Made by a program: the position numbers and the translations under genes. The notes under the pieces were generated by a model. The model was not told the DNA's origin. It saw only the letters and a program-made list of their open reading frames with translations, and did not search any database. From NCBI RefSeq assembly GCF_013377995.1, contig NZ_CP055305.1, positions 868,001 to 932,000 on the forward strand: DNA of 64,000 nt. The letters run 5' to 3'. Origin of the DNA: Mannheimia pernigra. Its GTDB lineage: Bacteria > Pseudomonadota > Gammaproteobacteria > Enterobacterales > Pasteurellaceae. Shown here piece by piece: positions 1 through 5,583 of the stretch. The first letter of the stretch is position 1, and every line of letters begins with the position of its first letter.

Positions 1-672
1 GTTATATACTTTAAACATTCCATCAGGTTTGCCTGCAGCATTATTTCGAGGTATTGCATAGAGTTCTGAAACACCTAATAATCTAAAAATAAATAAACAG
101 AAATCTTCAAATTCATCGCCTTTTTTAATATGTTCAAAGCTATCTAAAATTTTACTATTGAGTTCATCTGCCAGTGCTTTTGTATTGATTGCTTTTAGTA
201 CAACTTTAGATACGTCTTCAATGGGATTACTAGGTTTGCTATGAATTACTAAATTTTGTGCAAAATATCCTTTTTCATTAACAATAGGTTTAAAAGAAAC
301 TGTATCACCTATTTTAAGTTTACTGATTTGTTCCTCAGTCAGGGTTTTCTCATAATATGATGCTGAACAAACAAAATCTTTCTCTTGCTGTTCATTGACT
401 TTGTTGATAATTAAATTTTCCTTTATGCTTTTGATTGTTGAAGTAACACTTATTATTTCTAAACTATTTGCATAAAGGTAATTTCCTTTTTTTGTGATAT
501 TAAATCTAACTTTAGTACCAACAGTTAAAATTTCTAACTCTTTTGCTGAGAAACATTGTTCATAAAAATACTTTTTACAATAGATGTCTTGGTTATTATT
601 AATGCCATTAATAATAATTTCACCCTTTATAAGATCTATTGATTTTATTGTTGATTCTAAATTTTCAGACAT
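1..672 (-). CDS. Partial gene: two OB-like repeats followed by PD-(D/E)XK-like nuclease motif
   Basis: The gene starts at 672 behind a strong ribosome site (GGAGGGG directly before the ATG) and stays open for 224 codons to the window edge, so the C-terminus is missing. Two similar beta-rich segments at about residues 10-75 and 84-145 (the first contains VGTKVRFNI, the second IGDTVSFKP) look like tandem cold-shock/OB domains. Near residue 185 a helix with GDEFEDFCLFIFRLLGV leads to GKPDGMF at 214-220, resembling the E...PD start of a PD-(D/E)XK nuclease core. The second catalytic half (ExK) would lie outside the window. It follows a toxin remnant and sits in a cluster with an Mrr enzyme, which favours a defence or restriction role. 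The nuclease call is inference from short motifs; I do not recognise the family. Confidence 0.6.
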   Translation of the reverse strand, partial: MSENLESTIKSIDLIKGEIIINGINNNQDIYCKKYFYEQCFSAKELEILTVGTKVRFNITKKGNYLYANSLEIISVTSTIKSIKENLIINKVNEQQEKDFVCSASYYEKTLTEEQISKLKIGDTVSFKPIVNEKGYFAQNLVIHSKPSNPIEDVSKVVLKAINTKALADELNSKILDSFEHIKKGDEFEDFCLFIFRLLGVSELYAIPRNNAAGKPDGMFKVYN

Positions 673-707
673 AACCCCTCCAGTTAATGCTTTTTCACAA
701 AAATCTC

Positions 708-764
708 TCAAAATTTATCTGTGCTATGCGTTCCATAGTAGAAAATTCTTAGATTATTGTGCAT
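708..764 (-). pseudogene. Remnant of a zeta-toxin gene (first 18 codons)
   Basis: Reading from the ATG at 764 gives MHNNLRIFYYGTHSTDKF and then a stop. This parallels the start of the intact zeta-toxin gene at 2202 (MHNNLAIFYCGTNGAGKST), so the P-loop has been destroyed and the rest of the gene is gone. It overlaps the end of the upstream 56-residue gene by 11 nt, exactly as the intact pair does at 2192-2202. This common arrangement shows that the small gene plus toxin was once duplicated as a unit. The nuclease-like gene begins about 36 nt further on. Confidence 0.7.
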
Positions 765-924
765 ATTTAATCACTTTTTCTGTACCGTCCGGATAATGCT
801 GGATTAAATCTCCATTTTCTCGGCGATACGTCAGCACTTCGTGCTTTTTCTTTTCTTCAAACCACGCGGTAAAGAGAATATCCAGCTCTCGTTGTTTTTT
901 GAGTAATTCTTCACGGCTTGTCAT
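754..924 (-). CDS. 56-residue protein, paralogue B; candidate antitoxin partner
   Basis: This small gene encodes a charged 56-residue protein starting MTSREELLKKQRELDILF and ending in PDGTEKVIKYAQ. It begins one base after the fic pseudogene stop (TAA at 926-928). A second gene at 2192-2362 is about 90% identical in DNA and 52 of 56 residues identical in protein, with mostly silent differences, which argues that it is a real gene. It directly precedes, with 11-nt overlap, a decayed zeta-toxin gene, while its paralogue precedes an intact one. The N-terminal half looks helical; the C-terminal half looks like a short beta hairpin (LTYRRENGDLIQHYPDGT). By position it could be the antitoxin or a co-factor of the toxin. 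I do not recognise a named family. Confidence 0.65.
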   Translation of the reverse strand: MTSREELLKKQRELDILFTAWFEEKKKHEVLTYRRENGDLIQHYPDGTEKVIKYAQ

Positions 925-925
925 T

Positions 926-1574
926 TTATGTCCTATGTTTCAAAATCGCCAAATACCTTTCCAATTCAGTTAATTCATACCGACTAATCAATTCAACCAA
1001 ACTACTGATATCTTGCTGATTTTTATGGAAATCATCAAAACATTGGTAATAGTTTGCTCGATGGGTAAATTTTATATCCACAGGCAAATAGCCGTGTTTC
1101 AATAATTCAAAGTTAATCAGTAATCGCCCAGTTCGCCCATTGCCGTTAATAAATGGATGAATGCTTTCAAAGGCTAAATGTAACCAACTAATCGCCTCTA
1201 ATTCGCACCGGAATTTTGCGATAAACACCTCGGCTTTCAGCATTATTCATTAATACCAACGAATGAATATCTTTAATCGTTCGCTTGCTCAACGGTTCAT
1301 TATTGGCAACTAACTCATAAATATAATTAAACGCATCTTTAAAGCCGATAATATCCAAATGTTCCCGCAGCGATTTTTCCGCAATCGTCATTCCCTCTTT
1401 TAAAATCAGCACGGTTTCACGCAAGGTAATCGTATTACCTTCAATCGCATTGGAATTATATGAACTTTCGATAATAAATTCTTCACGCAAACGCTTTACT
1501 TCGGATTCAGAAAGCGGGCGATATTGCGTAAGCTGATTTTTTAGCTGATCGATTTGGGCTAATTTATGATTCAT
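926..1574 (-). pseudogene. Fic-family AMPylator gene, broken by internal deletion and frameshift
   Basis: The N-terminal part (1574 down to about 1190) has the class II inhibitory motif S-x-x-x-E-G at residues 41-46 (SNAIEGN) and runs to GVYRKIPVRIRGD, then a stop. The C-terminal part continues in another frame with the intact Fic core HPFINGNGRTGR and ends at 926. In family members some 30-40 residues normally separate the 'YRKIPVRI' segment from the helix before HPF. Here they are almost adjacent, so about 100 nt appear to have been lost near 1190-1200 and the frame with them. The catalytic motif survives but no single reading frame carries both halves. It lies between the zeta toxin and the second 56-residue gene. 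Fic proteins transfer AMP to target proteins, and many act as toxins. Confidence 0.75.
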
Positions 1575-1608
1575 TTTGCAAATTTTCCTAGAAATTTAAC
1601 CGCTTGTG

Positions 1609-2202
1609 CTACATAATCTTAAATCCTAAGTCTGATAACTCATCACAAAGTTCACCACACCATTTTGGCAATTTTACTGAAATTTGAATAATCTGTTTAT
1701 TTGTAATCTGCAAAATCAAATTCGGCTTGGTTTCTGAATTATCATAAATCAGCGTTTCATCATTGATGAAAATCGCATCAATTAAATTTTCACGGCTAAT
1801 GTGGTAGCGTTTTCTAATGGTTTCTTCATCAATAAAATGTCCGCCAGCTCTGACTCTGGCTTTTACCCGTGCGATGTTAATTTTATAGCTATCAACACCA
1901 ATGTAATTTAATCGAGTTCTGAAATTTTCTGCTTTGGCATTTTCCATTCTTTTTAAAATAGACTTGCCAGAAAGCGTGGATTCCATTGAAAACGCAATCT
2001 GATTTTTTACCGCAAATTGAAATAACTCAATCGCTTTTCTGCCGGCTTCAATATCGGCTAATCTTGGATTATTCGGGTTAATCTGCATCGCAATATTATC
2101 GGAATCAATCACAATTTCGACTTTATCTTGATTAAAAAATCGTAAAGTAGATTTTCCAGCCCCGTTTGTGCCACAGTAAAAAATTGCCAGATTATTGTGC
2201 AT
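1609..2202 (-). CDS. Zeta-toxin-family P-loop kinase
   Basis: The ATG at 2202 overlaps the end of the 56-residue gene by 11 nt, which suggests translational coupling. An in-frame TTG six bases upstream is possible but less likely. The 197-residue product has a Walker A motif GTNGAGKST at residues 11-19, an aspartate-rich strand VIDSDNIA, a SMESTLSGKS segment and the RVRAGGHFIDEETIRKRY segment typical of zeta-toxin/PezT-like kinases. Family members phosphorylate UDP-N-acetyl sugars or other small substrates and are held in check by an antitoxin. The neighbouring 56-residue protein is the natural candidate partner, although it does not resemble the known epsilon or PezA antitoxins. No frame damage is visible. 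Chromosomal relatives may not be toxic. Confidence 0.82.
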   Translation of the reverse strand: MHNNLAIFYCGTNGAGKSTLRFFNQDKVEIVIDSDNIAMQINPNNPRLADIEAGRKAIELFQFAVKNQIAFSMESTLSGKSILKRMENAKAENFRTRLNYIGVDSYKINIARVKARVRAGGHFIDEETIRKRYHISRENLIDAIFINDETLIYDNSETKPNLILQITNKQIIQISVKLPKWCGELCDELSDLGFKIM

Positions 2203-2362
2203 ATTCAATCACGTTTTCCGTACCATCTGGATAATGTTCAATCAAATCCCCATTTTCACGACGATAAGTCAGCACTTCGTGCTTTTTCTTTTCTTCAAAC
2301 CACGCAGTAAAGAGAATATCCAGCTCACGTTGTTTTTTGAGTAATTGTTCACGACTTGTCAT
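2192..2362 (-). CDS. 56-residue protein, paralogue A; candidate antitoxin partner of the zeta toxin
   Basis: The gene starts MTSREQLLKKQRELDILF, has a clear ribosome site (AGGAGG about 7 nt before the ATG at 2362), and ends overlapping the zeta-toxin start by 11 nt. It differs from the paralogue at 754-924 by four residues, all in charged positions near the ends. Its position immediately upstream of the toxin is the usual one for an antitoxin gene. The size and sequence are unlike epsilon or PezA, and no DNA-binding motif is obvious. The function is therefore inferred from context only. Mrr ends 38 nt upstream, so all may be one transcript. Confidence 0.7.
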   Translation of the reverse strand: MTSREQLLKKQRELDILFTAWFEEKKKHEVLTYRRENGDLIEHYPDGTENVIEYAQ

Positions 2363-2400
2363 TTATATCCTCCTAAATAAAAGTGGCTATCTAAAACTAT

Positions 2401-3327
2401 TTATAATTCAGTATAAAAACTTTCTAATTGGAAAGTCGTTATAGGCTTAATATAAAGTTGATATTTTTCAACTAAGTCAATAATTTTATCGCCATTGATA
2501 AGTGTAATTGGGCGTTGTCCGCTTCTTGCTCGTTCTATTCCATCTCGGGTAAAGTCTGCGGTAGTAATAAAAATACCGAACTCAGCATTGCTATATGACA
2601 TTGCTCCTGCAAATTTATCAATTTCGGGGGTGCCAATTTTAGTATTATCATTCCAACGTTTAGCCTGAATAGCTACTCGAGTAGTGCGAAACTCGTCAGA
2701 AGTGATGTAACCATATCCATCCAAGCCTCCATCTCTACTAGCGGATACACCTTTACTTTCATCAATATCTACACCCATTTTCTTGACTAAGGCACGGCAG
2801 AAAATTTCAAACTTTTGTGGAGGCATTGAAAAGAGAAGCTGTTTTAATTGAGCTTTCCATTGTTCAGAACTATTAATGATCTCACTATCATCATCTTCAT
2901 CAAACTCTTCATTTGGAATAGAAATATTTATTTTAGCTTGATTAATTTTACTTCTGGCTTTCCAGGCTAAATTGGAAATTGCATAAACGTCTCGATCAAG
3001 ATTATTTTTAAGATGATCTATATTACAAGTGAGTCCCTTTTGTGTTAAAACAAGCACACCTCTTTGTGGACGAGTTAAGAAGCCTGCCATTTCTAAATTA
3101 GTAATACTAAAATTTAATACAAAGTAAAAAGGGCGATAAGTACCATCTCTTTTATTTCTTGGTTTTGTTTCTTCAATAATATACTCGGGAATTTGATTGA
3201 CGGATTCTTTCAGCTCTTTAATCAACTCTTTCTTTTGTGCTTCGCCACCAAGATTTTGAAGTATTTTAACAAGAATAGGCATTAGAAATGCTTCTTGCTG
3301 TTTTCTGTTCATTGCTTCAAATTTCAT
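2401..3327 (-). CDS. mrr: Mrr-family restriction endonuclease (type IV, modified-DNA targeting)
   Basis: This 308-residue protein matches the usual Mrr length. The N-terminal half (about 10-110) reads as the winged-helix Mrr_N domain (ITNLEMAGFLTRPQRGVLVLTQKG). An acidic linker with DEDDDSE follows near 145. The C-terminal catalytic domain has SRDGGLDGYGY followed by RVAIQAKRW, the D...QxK signature of the Mrr PD-(D/E)XK nucleases. Mrr enzymes cut DNA carrying foreign methylation and can also be triggered by stress. The start at 3327 was chosen by length; an in-frame ATG lies five codons on. It leads the accessory cluster and is separated from the elaA-like gene by only 2 nt. Confidence 0.85.
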   Translation of the reverse strand: MKFEAMNRKQQEAFLMPILVKILQNLGGEAQKKELIKELKESVNQIPEYIIEETKPRNKRDGTYRPFYFVLNFSITNLEMAGFLTRPQRGVLVLTQKGLTCNIDHLKNNLDRDVYAISNLAWKARSKINQAKINISIPNEEFDEDDDSEIINSSEQWKAQLKQLLFSMPPQKFEIFCRALVKKMGVDIDESKGVSASRDGGLDGYGYITSDEFRTTRVAIQAKRWNDNTKIGTPEIDKFAGAMSYSNAEFGIFITTADFTRDGIERARSGQRPITLINGDKIIDLVEKYQLYIKPITTFQLESFYTEL

Positions 3328-3329
3328 TT

Positions 3330-3779
3330 CTATTCCTTTGCTAGAATCATATCCAAATGCTCAATCCCATCTTCCAAATATACGCCCGAAATTGCCCGAA
3401 AACCAAAGCTCTCATAAAACTCTTGCAGGTAGCTTTGGGCTTGGGCGTGAATTGGTAGGTCTGAGAAATGCTTTCGGCTGTAATCCATCGCTTTTTGTAC
3501 TAATTCCCTTGCTAAGCCTGCTCTACGATATTCTTTCACTACTAATACTCTGCCGAGGTGAATGCCATCTGAATCGGGGATTAGGCGACAGTAAGCGGTT
3601 AGATTTTTTACATTTTTTGCAAAGAAATGCACCGCTTGCAAATCTTTATCATCAACCTCTTGATACGGGCAATGTTGCTCTACCACAAAAACTGCTGTGC
3701 GAGCTTGGTAGATTTCAAACAGCTCTTGAGTAGAAAGTTGCTTAAAAGTCTTAATTTGCCAATTTAGGGTGTTTAACAT
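3330..3779 (-). CDS. elaA: GNAT acetyltransferase, ElaA family
   Basis: The product is a 149-residue single-domain N-acetyltransferase. The N-terminal segment ELFEIYQARTAVFVVEQHCPYQEVDDKD is characteristic of ElaA. The acetyl-CoA-binding motif follows as LGRVLVVKEYRRAGLARELV near residue 75-95, and the C-terminal part ends YESFGFRAISGVYLEDGIEHLDM. The cellular substrate of ElaA is not established. The start overlaps the end of holC by 7 nt, so the two are translated from one message. No signal peptide or membrane segment is visible. Confidence 0.85.
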   Translation of the reverse strand: MLNTLNWQIKTFKQLSTQELFEIYQARTAVFVVEQHCPYQEVDDKDLQAVHFFAKNVKNLTAYCRLIPDSDGIHLGRVLVVKEYRRAGLARELVQKAMDYSRKHFSDLPIHAQAQSYLQEFYESFGFRAISGVYLEDGIEHLDMILAKE

Positions 3780-4210
3780 TGCACCGTTTCCAACTGCCAG
3801 CCTAGTTGGCGATATTGTTTATAGCGTTCACGAGCTTGTGCTTTAGCGGTTTCTTCAACTGGCACAAAATCAATAATGTGATGGAAGCTGTTAATAAAAT
3901 CGGGGAGATCTGTTTGTAGCGAGATGAGTAAGTCTCGATGTTGTGCGTTGCGTTTGCCTTTCCAAGAAATTTCAATCGGTGTTGGGTAAGCCGTGATTTC
4001 TCCCGATAAATTATGTGGCACAAAGGAATCAGGATCTCTTGCCCAAAGTGCTTCGTCAATATTCAGTGCTTGTTGTTCTGTTTCACAGGCAATAAGCACG
4101 CGCTTACCTAATCGCCAAGCTTTAGCTGCCAGTTCGCAAGCCTGATCTTCAGCGGCTGAAATGTTGGCTGAATCGGTTTGGCTTAAAAGATAAAATTGCA
4201 CTTGTTTCAC
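3773..4210 (-). CDS. holC: DNA polymerase III chi subunit
   Basis: The 145-residue protein has the HolC pattern: a beta strand VQFYLLSQ at the start, a segment LAAKAWRLGKRVLIACETEQQALNIDEALWARDPDSFVPHNL, and a C-terminal part with ISLQTDLPDFINSFHHIIDFVP. Chi links the clamp loader to SSB during replication and pairs with psi (HolD), which is not in this window. In E. coli it is 147 residues and usually sits beside pepA or valS; here it heads a pair with the elaA-like gene. The start at 4210 gives the usual N-terminus MKQVQFYLL. Confidence 0.9.
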   Translation of the reverse strand: MKQVQFYLLSQTDSANISAAEDQACELAAKAWRLGKRVLIACETEQQALNIDEALWARDPDSFVPHNLSGEITAYPTPIEISWKGKRNAQHRDLLISLQTDLPDFINSFHHIIDFVPVEETAKAQARERYKQYRQLGWQLETVQC

Positions 4211-4446
4211 AGAATATTCCTAGAAAATCTAAAAGCTATTTATGCCTTAGATTTTAGCTGAAAATCGAGGAAATATAAAATCTAAGCCGCTATTTTTGCA
4301 AAAAATATCCGAAAACGCACCGCTTGTATTAGGATTAAAGGTGGAACTAATTACATTTTGTTTGTTCTAAATAGGTAATACACTATTTCAATGGTAGGAA
4401 ATGTGTAGAATGTTACTCTTATTCAATATTTTATAAGGAATTTACT

Positions 4447-4890
4447 ATGGGTTTATTTGATTTTGTGGGCGACATCGGTCGTAAATTATTTAACAAAGAA
4501 GAAGATGCGTCAAAAGCGGTAACTGAGCATATAAGCCAAGATAATCCAGGCGTTGAAAATATGAACGTAACGGTTGAAAATGGTGTGGCGAAGATTTCTG
4601 GTATAGCCTCAACGGCAGCTGCTGTGGAAAAAGCGGTATTAATGGCAGGAAATGTGGCAGGTATTACTAATGTAAATATCGATGCTATACAACTTGCAAG
4701 AGAAGCGCAGTTAGCTGGCGATGATGAGTTCTATGTGATTCAAAAAGGCGATACATTATGGGAAATCGCAGCAAAAGCATACGGCAATGGTGCAAAATAT
4801 AAGGCGATTGTTGAGGCAAATAAAGAAGTGATTAAAGATGAAAACAAAATCTTCCCAGGTCAGAAAATTCGTATTCCGAAAAATCTATAA
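4447..4890 (+). CDS. kbp: Potassium-binding BON-LysM protein Kbp (YgaU)
   Basis: The 147-residue cytoplasmic protein begins MGLFDFVGDIGRKLF, as E. coli Kbp (149 residues) does. A BON domain covers about residues 25-85 (NMNVTVENGVAKISGIA) and a LysM domain about 92-146 (FYVIQKGDTLWEIAAKAYGN to PGQKIRIPKNL). E. coli Kbp binds K+ and is needed for normal growth at high potassium. There is no signal peptide, so this LysM domain is not a wall anchor. The ribosome site AAGGA lies 8-10 nt before the ATG. A strong terminator follows, so the gene is probably a single transcription unit. Confidence 0.9.
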   Translation: MGLFDFVGDIGRKLFNKEEDASKAVTEHISQDNPGVENMNVTVENGVAKISGIASTAAAVEKAVLMAGNVAGITNVNIDAIQLAREAQLAGDDEFYVIQKGDTLWEIAAKAYGNGAKYKAIVEANKEVIKDENKIFPGQKIRIPKNL

Positions 4891-4895
4891 ATAAG

Positions 4896-4931
4896 AAAAG
4901 AGCTAAACTTATTAGAGTTTAGCTCTTTTTT
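4896..4931 (+). terminator. Rho-independent terminator after kbp
   Basis: A 14-bp perfect stem (AAAAGAGCTAAACT paired with AGTTTAGCTCTTTT), a 6-nt loop and a T-run follow the kbp stop within a few bases. The flanking A and T runs would let it also serve the lipoprotein gene arriving from the other strand. Confidence 0.9.
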
Positions 4932-4957
4932 ATCAAAACAGAAATGTATAAATAAGA

Positions 4958-5485
4958 TTATTTATTTTCTATAGCTTGTTTCACTTCTTCTATTTTCTCT
5001 TTTGTTGTTTCTTTTAACTCGGCAGCTTTTTCAATGACTGTATTTTTTGCTGCTTCAGCTTTTTCCGCGGTAGCTTGTGTGGCATCTTGGGCTGCTTGTT
5101 TTAATTCAGCTGCTTTAGTGTCTGTCGCGGCTTTTGCTTCTGCTGCTTTTTCAACAATTGCATTTTTTGTTTCTTCAGTTTTATCTGAAGCAGTTTGTGT
5201 AGCATCTTGTACGGCTTCTTTTAATTCTGCCATTTTAGCATCCGCCTCTATTTTTGCTTCTGCTGCTTTTTCAACAACTGCATTTTTAGTTTCTTCTGTC
5301 TTATTAGCGGTTGATTGAATAACTTCTTTCGTTGCATCTTTAACTTCAGTTGCTTTTTCAGTTACCGCTGCTTTAACTTCATCTGCTTTATCTGATGTTG
5401 TTTTTGCTGATTCTTTTGCTTGATCGCAAGCTGCAAGTGCCAATGTGGCACTTAACACTAATAAAGATAAAAAGGTTTTTTTCAT
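4958..5485 (-). CDS. Repetitive Lys/Ala/Glu-rich lipoprotein
   Basis: The 175-residue product starts with a lipoprotein signal (MKKTFLSLLVLSATLALAAC; lipobox LAAC, lipid on Cys20). The mature part is almost only A, K, E, T, D and Q. It contains a roughly 40-residue unit repeated about two and a half times (KTEETKNAVVEKAAEAK..., KTEETKNAIVEKAAEAK..., KAEAAKNTVIEKAAELK...) preceded by a more diverged copy. Such composition predicts long amphipathic or coiled-coil helix, as in apolipoprotein- or LEA-like proteins. It has no recognisable catalytic domain. The role is unknown; an envelope-stress or structural role is only a guess. DNA repeats of about 120 bp could allow length variation. Confidence 0.75.
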   Translation of the reverse strand: MKKTFLSLLVLSATLALAACDQAKESAKTTSDKADEVKAAVTEKATEVKDATKEVIQSTANKTEETKNAVVEKAAEAKIEADAKMAELKEAVQDATQTASDKTEETKNAIVEKAAEAKAATDTKAAELKQAAQDATQATAEKAEAAKNTVIEKAAELKETTKEKIEEVKQAIENK

Positions 5486-5583
5486 TCCGAATTCCTTAAA
5501 TTAAAAGTAAACACATTTTGTTAATGTATTTGCTTAGTTTAATTAAACTATAAAAAGTTCAATATTAAAAAATGGCTAAATGT

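Noticed and set aside
584..796. Plus-strand open frame of 70 codons at the left end
   Set aside because: It lies opposite the nuclease-like gene, the toxin remnant and the second 56-residue gene, all of which have ribosome sites and protein similarity on the minus strand.
5034..5318. 94-codon plus-strand frame opposite the lipoprotein
   Set aside because: It is the complement of the Ala/Lys repeat codons and has a biased Ala/Ser/Phe composition with no start signal.
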